This document shows, piece after piece, positions 25,788 through 35,193 of a DNA stretch of 63,825 nucleotides (position 1 is the stretch's first letter; each line of letters begins with the position of its first letter). A program made the position numbers and the translations under genes. The notes beneath the pieces were generated by a model. It saw only the letters and a program-made list of their open reading frames with translations, had not been told where the DNA came from and did no database searches. Origin of the DNA: Bryobacterales bacterium (GTDB lineage Bacteria; Acidobacteriota; Terriglobia; Bryobacterales; Bryobacteraceae); contig PMSX01000222.1 of the NCBI GenBank assembly GCA_003167495.1, positions 39,883-103,707 on the forward strand. The letters run 5' to 3'.

Positions 25788-26234
25788 ATGATGCCGGTGG
25801 AAGATCGAAAGAAACGGATTCTGATCGTCGAAGACGAGAGACTCATCGCTTTGAACGTCTTGGGAAAGCTAGGACATCTGGGTTACCCTTCGGCTGCCAT
25901 CGCAAGTTCAGGAGAGGAGGCTCTCAGCCTTGCCCGTTCGAGGTCGACCAGATTCGATCTCGTCCTCATGGATATCCGTTTGGAGGGCGAATTGGACGGG
26001 ATCGCGACCGCCCAAATGCTTAGAGACGAGTTGCAGACACCTGTCGTGTACATGACCGCGCTTTCCGATCCGGAGACGCTTTGTCGGGCTGAGGCTACGG
26101 GGCCGTATGGCTATCTTTGTCAGCCGGTGAGCGAGGGAGACCTGAAGCGCGCAATAGAGGTTGCTTTGTCTGACTATGCACTGGAGCGAGAGCGGCTCGG
26201 GCAACAGTTGAAAAGCAACGCGATGCACGCGTAA
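25788..26234 (+). CDS. Stand-alone response-regulator receiver protein
   Basis: 148 residues from ATG 25788, chosen for the AGGAG at 25777-25781 and because the receiver fold starts at once (KKRILIVEDERLIAL). The acidic pair (Glu-Asp of IVEDE) and the phosphoacceptor Asp62 (LVLMDIRLEG) are present, and the Thr of VVYMTALSD is in place. The nearly invariant Lys is replaced: the loop reads GYLCQPVS instead of GYLxKPxx. There is no output domain, so it should act by binding a partner, for example as a relay to the hybrid kinases downstream. The loss of Lys often makes a receiver unresponsive or constitutive. Confidence 0.88.
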   Translation: MMPVEDRKKRILIVEDERLIALNVLGKLGHLGYPSAAIASSGEEALSLARSRSTRFDLVLMDIRLEGELDGIATAQMLRDELQTPVVYMTALSDPETLCRAEATGPYGYLCQPVSEGDLKRAIEVALSDYALERERLGQQLKSNAMHA

Positions 26235-26249
26235 AACCCTGGACGGGTT

Positions 26250-26540
26250 TTGCAGGCGGCAAACGAGTCTTATCACCCGTGGCCGTAAGTGTTGACTGGT
26301 GTCGGTTGGCAAGACGCTAGCCAGTGCATCACATGATCAACAGGAGTCAAGGTCGGTACTCAACCGACGACATGCGGCTCGTTCAACCTAGGGCCGTCGG
26401 CAACTAACTGCGCTAGCATACCTAGGGAATCAATCCACTTGAAGTTGTCCGTCGGACTTAGTATCGTCTTGGTAGCGAAAGAATGAGAGGATTACGCTTT
26501 GGGCCAGTTGTCTACCTTAAAAGACACCGGGGGTTGTCGC
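26250..26540 (+). repeat. Decayed copy of a LuxR-regulator 3' end plus its downstream region
   Basis: 26250-26300 aligns with 35561-35620 inside the LuxR-type gene (shared AAACGAGTCTTATC.CC and GGCCGTAAG). After a gap that removes the helix-turn-helix, 26325-26490 aligns closely with 35833-36000 (shared GGGCCGTCGGCAACTAACTG and CCTAGGGAATCAATCCACTT). Weaker similarity continues to ~26540. It has no open frame and is a fossil of a duplicated regulator gene. Confidence 0.8.
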
Positions 26541-26569
26541 TTAAGTAAAGATACAAAATATAATGGGCT

Positions 26570-26827
26570 TCACATCTGCCAAAGATGCGGCGCCAAATCG
26601 CTTTGGACCAATCGGGCAGAGCGCTGGATAGCACGATGATAACCGCAAAGTGCGAGGGCGATTGTCGGGAGTACGTCACGCCGTACGATCAACTGTCGCG
26701 TTGTCAGCATTTTTCGTAACATTTGAAAAAACTGCCTGAGTGAACTGATCATCTGTTTACTTTGTGGCTCGCCCAACATTGGCTGAGTCTTTTCCTTGCG
26801 TAGCACGTCAAGTGCGGCGAATATCAA
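26570..26827 (-). CDS. Possible small protein, unidentified
   Basis: An open frame of 85 residues on the minus strand within a 750-bp stretch otherwise lacking genes. Its second half (LTTRQLIVRRDVLPTIALAL, CGYHRAIQRSARLVQSDLAP) looks protein-like and amphipathic, but I recognise no family and see no ribosome-binding site. It could be a chance frame. Confidence 0.25.
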   Translation of the reverse strand: MIFAALDVLRKEKTQPMLGEPQSKQMISSLRQFFQMLRKMLTTRQLIVRRDVLPTIALALCGYHRAIQRSARLVQSDLAPHLWQM

Positions 26828-26992
26828 GGAGGCAGCGATCTCGGATAAATGTCGAATGCGCGTCCAATTATGGTGGACCCAAAACGTTTGGAACCTTTTG
26901 GAATTCTGAGTCTATATCTGCATTCGCATCAATTCTCGGTCCGGGAAAGTGTCTTGAGAGGTGGCCAAGTTGTCTTCTGAGGTCTTTGGTAG

Positions 26993-28912
26993 ATGCGAAA
27001 ATCGAGCAGTATTCTCAAGAGTGCCGTTGAAGTGGCTCGGCTCGGCCTTGCCGAATTAGACCCCGCCGGACGGTTCGTGGCGGCCAATTCCTCATTTCTG
27101 TCAATGCTTGGAATGAAGGAAGCGGACTTGTTGGGCAAGCACTGGAGCATCACGGCCCATCCGGACGACCATCAACGTATCCAGGAAGCCTATGAACTGG
27201 CTCGCACCACCGGTGGCGGCTATGTTGAGATCCAAGGCTTACGCCGGGATTCGAGCATTGTTTATCAGGCGCTGACAGTCGAGGGGATTACGAACGAGCA
27301 AGGCGTGTTCACGGGTTATCAATGTCTACGGCATGACATGACGAGCCGAAAGCATGAGAGGGACACGTTGATGCTGGCGGTTGAGTCGGCACCGAGTGGA
27401 TTGCTGTTGACCAACCCGGCGGGACAGATTCAGTTCGTGAACCATGCCGTTGAGAAGCTGTTCGGATATAGCGGTGTGGACTTGCTAGGCCGCTCGATAG
27501 AAGTTCTTCTGCCAGAGCGGTTCCGCGAGCGACACACGCAGTATCGCGAGGAGTTTACCGACAACAAAGGCACTAGCGCAATGGCAGGCCGCGACCTGTT
27601 GGGCGTACGCAAAGACGGCGTGGAAATACCATTACAGTTGTACGTAAATCGAATTGAATCTAGCGCTGGCGACTCAATTCTGGTGACGGTCATCGACATC
27701 GGAGAACGTGTTCAATATCAACGCGAACTCGAAGTGGCGAAGCAAGCCGCAGAACTTGCGAATCGCGCGAAAAGCGATTTTTTGGCGCGGATGAGCCACG
27801 AGATCCGCACGCCTATGGGTCTGATCATGGGGATGAACGCTCTTTTGCTGGAAAGTGCACTCGACGAAAAGCAACGGCAGCACGTAGAGATCTCGTACCG
27901 CAACGTTCGCCGGTTGCTGCGGCTGGTCAACGGAATCCTGGACTTATCGAAAGTCGAAGCGGGCGACCTGACACTTGAGGCGGTTCCTTTCAATTTAGAC
28001 GAAATTCTCGAGCAATGTAAGGCGACGCTAGCAACGGGGATGGCGGCGAAGGGCCTGGAATTTGAAATTTTCAGCGAGGTGAACACGGGGCGGTATTGGC
28101 TTGGCGACCCCGAACGTTTGCAACAGATTCTATTGAACCTGCTCGGGAATGCGCTCAAGTTTACGGAGCAGGGCAGGATTGATGTGAGGGTTGGGCCGCA
28201 GATGAGCACGTCGGGCACTAGCGGATTGCGATTCGAAATAGCCGATACCGGTTGTGGCGTCCCGCCCGAGCAGACTGGGGTGATCTTCGAAGCGTTTCAG
28301 CAGGCCAAAGGAACCATGCACCTTCCTTATGAGGGGACCGGCCTAGGGCTGTCGATCGCTAAGACGCTGGTGGAAAAGATGGGAGGGAGGATCTGGCTCG
28401 AGGAGAAATCAGGTCCAGGAAGCAAATTCGTTTTTACAGCGTTCCCGCAGCCAACCGAAGGAGTGGGGCAGATCGAGGTGGCCGCAACGGTTTCGGGTAC
28501 AGGTGAACGAACGCTGGCGCACGGCTCGCGGGTTTTATTGGTGGAAGATAACGACGAGAATGTGATTCTTATGCAGGCTTATCTCGAGAGTCTTCCTCTT
28601 TCGTTAGACCTGGCGGTAAACGGTGAGGAAGCGTTGGCCAAACGACAGAGAGGCGATTACGACCTTGTTCTAATGGACATGCAAATGCCGGTGATGGATG
28701 GTTACACCGCGACGCAAGAAATCCGTGCTTGGGAGAAAGCTGGTGGGGCGCGGAGAGTGCCGATTGTAGCGCTGACGGCGCATGCCCTAAGTGAAGAGGC
28801 TGCCGAATGTATGGCAGCCGGTTGCGATGGACACCTTTCCAAGCCGGTGGAGCGGAGCGAATTGGTCGGGACTATCTTGACTTTCTCACGGTCTGACAGT
28901 GCGCAAGATTAA
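26993..28912 (+). CDS. Hybrid histidine kinase, PAS-PAS-HisKA-HATPase-receiver
   Basis: 639 residues, no membrane segments, so cytosolic. PAS 1 at about 10-120 (GLAELDPAGRFVAANSSFLS), PAS 2 at about 125-245 (GLLLTNPAGQIQFVNHAVEK). HisKA has His269 in FLARMSHEIRTP; the ATP-binding domain has LQQILLNLLGNALKF, EIADTGCGVP and YEGTGLGLSIAK. The C-terminal receiver has Glu-Asp (LLVEDNDEN), Asp562 (LVLMDMQMP) and the Lys of HLSKPVERSE, so it is complete. With no Hpt domain of its own, phosphate would have to pass through a separate Hpt or the receiver acts as an autoinhibitor. A remnant of the 3' end of this gene is found at 36054-36111. Confidence 0.93.
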   Translation: MRKSSSILKSAVEVARLGLAELDPAGRFVAANSSFLSMLGMKEADLLGKHWSITAHPDDHQRIQEAYELARTTGGGYVEIQGLRRDSSIVYQALTVEGITNEQGVFTGYQCLRHDMTSRKHERDTLMLAVESAPSGLLLTNPAGQIQFVNHAVEKLFGYSGVDLLGRSIEVLLPERFRERHTQYREEFTDNKGTSAMAGRDLLGVRKDGVEIPLQLYVNRIESSAGDSILVTVIDIGERVQYQRELEVAKQAAELANRAKSDFLARMSHEIRTPMGLIMGMNALLLESALDEKQRQHVEISYRNVRRLLRLVNGILDLSKVEAGDLTLEAVPFNLDEILEQCKATLATGMAAKGLEFEIFSEVNTGRYWLGDPERLQQILLNLLGNALKFTEQGRIDVRVGPQMSTSGTSGLRFEIADTGCGVPPEQTGVIFEAFQQAKGTMHLPYEGTGLGLSIAKTLVEKMGGRIWLEEKSGPGSKFVFTAFPQPTEGVGQIEVAATVSGTGERTLAHGSRVLLVEDNDENVILMQAYLESLPLSLDLAVNGEEALAKRQRGDYDLVLMDMQMPVMDGYTATQEIRAWEKAGGARRVPIVALTAHALSEEAAECMAAGCDGHLSKPVERSELVGTILTFSRSDSAQD

Positions 28913-29194
28913 TGCTCTCTTTTCAATCAGTTTGCCTGCGATGGTCTAATTGCGCTCGCCTATGGCGCCAGCCCTTTCGCGCTCCTGCGCCTTCTCCGCG
29001 CACGGGAGGATATCTCATTCCATCGCATATTCAATTTACTTGGCGCGTTCATGCTAAGCTGCGGAGCCACTCACGTCCTCGTTCGGAGGCTCGGCGAACT
29101 TGATGGCCTCACTCGTCTCGCCGCAGCGGGATCGCTTGATCCTGTTAGCTGTCTACAACTACCGACCCCCGGCTTACCTCGATAATCTGGCACG

Positions 29195-32100
29195 ATGAAA
29201 ACTACCCGGCTCAGAATCGTGGAGCGGTTGGCAAGCGTCTTACCGGTGCTTGTGGGTGCTGTTGTGTTACTCGGTTGGGTGCTGGATAAGCCGGTTCTCA
29301 AGTCTGTTCTTCCCGGCATGGCGGCGATGCCGCCCACCACTGCGCTTTGCTTCATCCTCTCTGGCGTCGCCTTCTGGCTTGGCGTTCCGGAGATGAAAAC
29401 GGGCAAGGCGAAGCTTGTGGCCATCGTTAGCTCGGCGTTCATACTACTCACTGGCGGCTTAACGCTAGTCGAGTATTTATTCAGCTCGAACCTCGGCCTC
29501 AATGAGGCACTGTTTCAGGACACGGCTACCGCGCCCACGTCGTCTGTGGGGAGCATGCCGCCGAACACGGCGCTGGCGTTTGTGCTTCTTGGCACGGCTT
29601 TGCTGCTGCTGGCGGGCAGCTCGAGACGCGCGCCGCGGGCAGCGGTGAGTTTGCTCGGCGGGCTGACAGCACTGATGGGTTTGTTCGCCGTGTTGGGTTT
29701 GACCGGTGTTGTCAAGTTAGGCTACGGCTGGGGCGAATTGACCAGCATGGCCCTACAGACGGGCGGGTTGTTCATGTGGCTCGGGTCGGCGTGCGCGACG
29801 CGCGCCAGGCGCAGTGCGGAACTGCACCTGGCCATTAGTCCTCGTCTGTTGGTGGGATTTGGCCTCGGACTTACCCTCTTCGTCGCCTTGAGCATGTTGT
29901 CCAGCAAGAGCGCGCGTGAACTTGCCGAGACGGACGCTTGGGTGCGCCACACCCACGAGGTGCTGGCAAGAATTCAAAAAGTCAATACCCATCTTATAAC
30001 TGTGCAGACGGCGGTTGGCGGGTTTGTCATCTCTGGGCGCGAGGATTTTCTAGCTCCTTATCACGATGCCCGCCGGGATCTGGACGACGATGAGCGGATG
30101 TTGCACCGGCTAACCGCCGACAACCCACGCCAGCAGCAGAGGCTGACTAGCTTGGAAGATCTCATTCGCCAGCGCCTGGCCTTCGGTGAAGAGACCCTGG
30201 ATCTTCGGCGCCAGCGCGGTCTCGCCGCGGCCGCCGCTTTGATATCAGCGGGCAGCGGCCTGGAAATCATGAAGCAGTTTGAGGCGGTCATTGCCGCGCT
30301 GGAGCGGGAGGAACAGGATTTGCTCACCCGGCGCGAGGCACAGGCTCGCGCTCAGACGGCACGGACGTTTTTCATTCTCTCCATCGGCACGTTCATTGGT
30401 CTCGCTTTGCTTCTGGTGGTGCTCGTCTTTCTCAACTCCGAGGCGACCGAGCGCCACGAAGCGGAAGCCATTAGCCGCTTGGGTGCTGAAATCGTGAGAT
30501 CTGCCAGCGACGCCGTGATCACGAAGACTCTGGGAGGGATTATCACGAGCTGGAATCCCGGCGCGGAGCGCATTCTCGGCTACAGCGCGCAAGAAGCGAT
30601 TGGCCGTCCTGTGCGGATGTTTATTCCTCCCGAATGCGCAGATGAGGAGACGGAGATCCTGGCCAAAATTGGACGCGGGGAGCGCGTGGATCATTTCGAA
30701 ACTTTGCGGCTGCGCAAAGATGGCCGCGTAGCAAATGTCTCAGTTACCATTTCATCTCTCAAAGACAACAGCGGGCGGATCGTTGGTGCCGTCAAGATTC
30801 TACGCGATATAAGCGAGCGCAAACAGTCCGAAGAGGCGCTGCGCGCCAGCGAGGAGCGCTTCCGGACGATGGCCAATTCGATTCCTCAGCTAGCGTGGAT
30901 CGCGCGCGCCGACGGGTCAATCTATTGGTACAACACGCGCTGGTACGAATACACGGGCACGACCCCGGAACAAATGGAGGGCCGGGGATGTCAGACAGCC
31001 CTTGATCCCGAGACGCTGCCGAAAGTGATGGAGAACTGGACAGACGGCATCAACTCCGGCGAGCCGTTCGAGATGGAATTTCGGCTGCTCGGCAGCGACG
31101 GCAACTTCCGGGCTTTTCTCACGCTGGTTCAGCCCCTCAAAGATCCAGAGGGGCGAGTGGTGCAATGGTTTGGCACAAACACGGATGTCGAAGAGTTGAA
31201 GCGGATGCAAGAATCGCTGCGCGCATCGCAGGCGCGGTTAAATTCAACGCTGGCTGCCGTCTCTATCGGGACATGGACTTGGGACATCGTCAACGACCGT
31301 TTGACCGGAGACGAGTTCATCGCCCGCATGTTCGCAGTCGAGCCATCCGCCGCGGCAAAAGGCCTGCCCGTGGAAGTCTATGTCCGGGCGGTCATACCAG
31401 AAGATCAACCCGTTGTGGCAGCGGCTCTGGCGCGCGCCCTGCAGTCCTGCGGCCGCTACGACGTCGAATATCGAGTCCGGCAAGAGAACGGAAACGTCCA
31501 CTGGCTGCAAGCGAAGGGGCGGATTGAGGGCGACGCGGCGGGCAGGCCTCTGAATTTCCATGGCGCCGTGATGGACATCACCGAGCGCAAGCGCAGCGAG
31601 GCGCGCTTTCGGCGGCTCGTCGATTCCAATGCCCAGGGCGTGATGTTTTGGAACAAGGGGGGCGCAATCACCAGAGCCAATGATGCCTTTCTGCGTATTG
31701 TTGGCTATAGCCGCGAAGACCAGGAGGCTGGGCGTATCGATCGGGCTGCCATGACTCCGCCCGAATATGCTCATCTCGGCCAGCGTTCTTTGGACGAACT
31801 CGCCGCCCGGGGAATCTGCACGCCGTTTGAAACGGAATACATCCGGAAGGACGGTTCGCGTGTGCCGGTCCTTTTGGGCGCGGCCATTTTCGAGGACAAC
31901 CCGGACGAAGGTGTCTGTTTCGTGATCGATATTACTGAGCGCAGGCGGACGGACCTGGCCCTCCGCGAGAGCGAAGAACATTTTCGCTTTCTCCATGATC
32001 TGTCCGAGGCGACGCGCACGCTAGCCGATCCGGCGTCAATCATGGCCGTGACGGCCCGCATGTTGGGAGAACATCTGGCCGTCTCGCGCTGTGCTTACGC

Positions 32101-33934
32101 AAACGTCGGGCAAGACCGCGAGCGCTTCTCCATCCTGCACGACTACACAGCGGGCCGTGCGAGTGCGGTGGGCGATTACCCACTTTCGCTTCTTGGGCCC
32201 CGGGCCGTCTCGATGCTCGAGCGCGGGCAGACTTTGATCATCCGCAATTTGGAAGCGGAGGTTTTGCCCGGAGACGGGGCGGACATGGTTCATCCCACCG
32301 GCAGCAAGGCGATGATCGTTTGCCCCATCGTAAAGGACGGTGGCCTTCACGCCATGATGGCGGTGTCTCAGACGACACCGCGCGAATGGAAATCGCTCGA
32401 GATCGTCCTGGTTCAAGACGTCGCGCAACGCTGCTGGGCTTTGGTTGAACGCGAGACCGCGGAAGAAAATATTCGCCGAATCAATGCCGAACTCGAACAG
32501 CGGGTGATTGAAAGAACGGCGGCGGCGGAGGCTTCCAACCTGGCAAAGAGCGTATTTCTGTCAACCATGTCTCACGAAATTCGCACTCCGCTGAACGCTA
32601 TTCTCGGTTACGTCCAGTTAATGTTGCGGGACACGAGCCTGGGATCGGATGCCAAAGCAAATCTTAAGATTATCGGCCGAAGTGGTGACCACCTCCTAAC
32701 CGTTATCAACGATGTTCTAGACATATCCAAGATCGAAGCCGGCCGCACCGAGCTCAACGACGCGAAGTTCAATCTGGAGAACATGCTGAACGACCTGGCG
32801 AATGTATTCCGCTTGCGGGCTGAGGCGAAGGCGCTCCGATTTTCCATGTTTTCCAGCGGGGAGCTCGCGCCTTATGTGGTAGCCGACGAAGTAAAGGTGC
32901 GTCAGGCGTTGATCAACCTTCTGGGAAATGCCATTAAGTTTACCAAGCGAGGCGAGATCACTCTGAGCATCGCTTTGGACCAGCGGAAGGACAGTCGGCT
33001 ATGGCTGTCAGCCCGCGTCGAAGACACCGGTTCGGGCATCTCGGACGAAGAGCAAAAAAGGTTGTTTGAGCCTTTTAGTCAGGCCGAGCTTGGCATAAAG
33101 AGCAACGAAGGAACTGGTCTGGGTCTGGCCATTGCCCGGCAATACGCGCGACTGATGGGCGGGGATGTGACGGTTAGCAGCATTCTAGGCAAGGGTTCAA
33201 TATTCCATTTTGAGATCCCATTGGTACGTTCGAGCAATGGAATAGTGGACGCCGGGGCTGTTTCCCGCCGCGTTGTGAGCATCCGAGGTGGAACGGATCG
33301 CCCCGAAATCCTGGTTGTCGATGATCAGGCGGAGAACCGCACTTGGCTTGTCAGGTTGCTGGGGTCCATTGGTTTTTCTGTGAGAGGTGCTGATAACGGC
33401 GAGGCAGCTATCCGAGCCTGGGAAGAATGGAAACCGCGCATGATCCTAATGGACGTACATATGCCGATTATGAACGGATTAGAAGCGACTCGCAGAATCA
33501 AGGCGGACCCTCGCGGACGTGAAACTGCAATTGTTGTTCTCACCGCCAGTGCGATGGACGAGGAACGTCGACGCGTCTTTGAAAGCGGAGCTGATGATTT
33601 CTTGCCGAAGCCGTGCCGTGAGGAAGACCTGTTCGCGACGATCGGGACTCTTCTCAAGATTGCCTACAATTACGAAGAGACTGGCGGAGTCGACAGCGTA
33701 CCCGTTGCCGGGCTGCCGATCTTAAACGCTGCGTTGCTCGGACAACTACCGCTCGAGTTGGCTGAAGAACTCCGCGATGCGACTTTGAGCGGTAACAAGA
33801 AACTCTTGAATAAGGCGATCGGCAAGCTGCGCGAGAGTAATGATACTGGATTCGGGAACGCCATTCAAGACCTTGCCGACAGGTACCAGTATGACGTTCT
33901 GGCGCGATTGCTGGAGGAAGCGTGCCGCCGATAA
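29195..33934 (+). CDS. Giant membrane hybrid histidine kinase with CHASE3, four PAS, GAF, kinase and receiver
   Basis: 1579 residues. Residues 1-200 hold six or so hydrophobic segments (a MASE-like membrane sensor, PVLVGAVVLLGWVLDK, then PNTALAFVLLGTALLLLAGS). After a further helix comes a CHASE3-like extracytoplasmic region (about 235-390, LAETDAWVRHTHEVLARIQK and VGGFVISGREDFLAPY) closed by a membrane helix near 395-415. Four PAS domains (about 430-550, 555-680, 685-800, 805-925) each end in a PAC-like ITERKRSE/ISERKQSE phrase. A GAF domain spans about 935-1085. HisKA has His1127 (STMSHEIRTPLN), the ATPase has LINLLGNAIKF and NEGTGLGLAIAR, and the receiver has Asp1420 (MILMDVHMP) and Lys (FLPKPCRE). 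A ~95-residue tail follows. A decayed copy of its 3' end lies at 36130-36365. Confidence 0.92.
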   Translation: MKTTRLRIVERLASVLPVLVGAVVLLGWVLDKPVLKSVLPGMAAMPPTTALCFILSGVAFWLGVPEMKTGKAKLVAIVSSAFILLTGGLTLVEYLFSSNLGLNEALFQDTATAPTSSVGSMPPNTALAFVLLGTALLLLAGSSRRAPRAAVSLLGGLTALMGLFAVLGLTGVVKLGYGWGELTSMALQTGGLFMWLGSACATRARRSAELHLAISPRLLVGFGLGLTLFVALSMLSSKSARELAETDAWVRHTHEVLARIQKVNTHLITVQTAVGGFVISGREDFLAPYHDARRDLDDDERMLHRLTADNPRQQQRLTSLEDLIRQRLAFGEETLDLRRQRGLAAAAALISAGSGLEIMKQFEAVIAALEREEQDLLTRREAQARAQTARTFFILSIGTFIGLALLLVVLVFLNSEATERHEAEAISRLGAEIVRSASDAVITKTLGGIITSWNPGAERILGYSAQEAIGRPVRMFIPPECADEETEILAKIGRGERVDHFETLRLRKDGRVANVSVTISSLKDNSGRIVGAVKILRDISERKQSEEALRASEERFRTMANSIPQLAWIARADGSIYWYNTRWYEYTGTTPEQMEGRGCQTALDPETLPKVMENWTDGINSGEPFEMEFRLLGSDGNFRAFLTLVQPLKDPEGRVVQWFGTNTDVEELKRMQESLRASQARLNSTLAAVSIGTWTWDIVNDRLTGDEFIARMFAVEPSAAAKGLPVEVYVRAVIPEDQPVVAAALARALQSCGRYDVEYRVRQENGNVHWLQAKGRIEGDAAGRPLNFHGAVMDITERKRSEARFRRLVDSNAQGVMFWNKGGAITRANDAFLRIVGYSREDQEAGRIDRAAMTPPEYAHLGQRSLDELAARGICTPFETEYIRKDGSRVPVLLGAAIFEDNPDEGVCFVIDITERRRTDLALRESEEHFRFLHDLSEATRTLADPASIMAVTARMLGEHLAVSRCAYANVGQDRERFSILHDYTAGRASAVGDYPLSLLGPRAVSMLERGQTLIIRNLEAEVLPGDGADMVHPTGSKAMIVCPIVKDGGLHAMMAVSQTTPREWKSLEIVLVQDVAQRCWALVERETAEENIRRINAELEQRVIERTAAAEASNLAKSVFLSTMSHEIRTPLNAILGYVQLMLRDTSLGSDAKANLKIIGRSGDHLLTVINDVLDISKIEAGRTELNDAKFNLENMLNDLANVFRLRAEAKALRFSMFSSGELAPYVVADEVKVRQALINLLGNAIKFTKRGEITLSIALDQRKDSRLWLSARVEDTGSGISDEEQKRLFEPFSQAELGIKSNEGTGLGLAIARQYARLMGGDVTVSSILGKGSIFHFEIPLVRSSNGIVDAGAVSRRVVSIRGGTDRPEILVVDDQAENRTWLVRLLGSIGFSVRGADNGEAAIRAWEEWKPRMILMDVHMPIMNGLEATRRIKADPRGRETAIVVLTASAMDEERRRVFESGADDFLPKPCREEDLFATIGTLLKIAYNYEETGGVDSVPVAGLPILNAALLGQLPLELAEELRDATLSGNKKLLNKAIGKLRESNDTGFGNAIQDLADRYQYDVLARLLEEACRR

Positions 33935-34133
33935 CTGAGACTTAATCTCCCCTGGGAGACATCAATTAACACTGGCACGTCTTCGCGCCATAGGGAAATC
34001 CCCGATGTATCAGTAGTGGTTTCCATGATGGTCGAAACAGGGAGGCCCCGCTTGCGAAAGTTAGGTGTTGAACGGTAGAATTGTGCCAGCTTTAGGTGTG
34101 AATAATCTGTATAAGTAGAAGTACGAGGCCCCA

Positions 34134-34142
34134 CCCCCCCCC
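34134..34142. repeat. Homopolymeric C tract before a LuxR-type gene
   Basis: Nine consecutive C bases about 22 bp before the ATG at 34165. Long mononucleotide runs in a 5' leader can vary in length by slippage; it is also a place where base calling is unreliable. Confidence 0.5.
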
Positions 34143-34164
34143 AACATCAAGAAAAGAGCAATGA

Positions 34165-34905
34165 ATGGCCACCGACACCGTTTTTTACGGCCGGAAGACC
34201 TTGCCTGGAGGGCATTCAGGAGGAGGTGCAACGGTCGCCCTCCGCGCCAGTCCGCCCGAGAGCGTTTTGCGCTTCTTAATTGCTCACAGTCATGAGTTAG
34301 TTCGACGCGGCATCCGCGCTATCGTAGAGGACCGACCAGAGTGGACGGTCTGCGGCGAAGCGGCGACCGGCGCCGGGGCTCTTCAAGAGACAACGGCTCT
34401 TCGGCCCAATCTACTTTTGCTCGATCTATCCATGCCGGACATGGACGAAACGATGGCAATTCCGCAAATCATCAAGGTCTGCCCGACAGTCAGAATCATT
34501 GCGCTAGCCACGGAAGACTCGAGAGAATTAGCGCTCAACGCCTTGGCCACTGGTGCCCACGGTCTCGCGCTGACATCTGAATCGGCACGCGATCTCCTCC
34601 TGACAGTGGAGAGTGTTGGACAGGGGCAACCATTCCTCAGCCCTGCCGCCGTGAACTTGACATTGCGGCAGGTCTCGAAACCCGACCGCTCGAAACTGGA
34701 AGCTGCTGATCTTACTCCACGAGAAATCGAGGTCTTTGAGTTATTCGCAAGAGGGCACAGCAACAAGGATGTAGCAGCGATGCTCACTATCAGCATGAGG
34801 ACAGTGAATGAGCATCGTGGTAGCGTCATGCGAAAATTGAGGCTCCATAGCTATGGCGAATTGATTCACTTTGCCATCCGGCAAGGCATCTTCATGGTCA
34901 ATTAG
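34165..34905 (+). CDS. LuxR/NarL-type regulator with degenerate receiver
   Basis: 246 residues. After a 30-residue tail the receiver begins (SVLRFLIAHSHELVRRGIRA): the acidic pair that binds Mg is replaced by His-Ser, although Asp87 (LLLLDLSMPD) remains. The conserved Lys is lost too (HGLALTSES in place of a GyllK loop). The C-terminal LuxR helix-turn-helix is intact (LTPREIEVFELFARGHSNKD, VAAMLTISMRTVNEHRGSVM). Without the Mg site, phosphorylation is unlikely, so it probably works as a constitutive or ligand-controlled DNA-binding protein. It is a close paralogue of 35194-35844 and stands ~230 bp behind the giant kinase on the same strand. Confidence 0.88.
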   Translation: MATDTVFYGRKTLPGGHSGGGATVALRASPPESVLRFLIAHSHELVRRGIRAIVEDRPEWTVCGEAATGAGALQETTALRPNLLLLDLSMPDMDETMAIPQIIKVCPTVRIIALATEDSRELALNALATGAHGLALTSESARDLLLTVESVGQGQPFLSPAAVNLTLRQVSKPDRSKLEAADLTPREIEVFELFARGHSNKDVAAMLTISMRTVNEHRGSVMRKLRLHSYGELIHFAIRQGIFMVN

Positions 34906-35193
34906 GGAATTCTCTATCTATTAGGTCTCTACGCGGACGCATGCGCTCTAGCGCTTCGACCTAAGAACATTTGGCACGCATCGACCCAAATTGCCTAGGC
35001 ATTAGTCTTATAGAAAACCCGGTAACCATGCTGTAGGATGGCAACGCCATCACTCTGCGGTCTGATGCACTCGGCTCAAGAGGGGGAGCGGAGGAGTTAT
35101 GGAGAGTGTTTGGCTTTCGCTCTCAGCGAGATTCTGTAAGGCTGACGCCAGTGAGGTCCGGCGTCGAATAGCCCATGGACGGGTTGGATTCTC

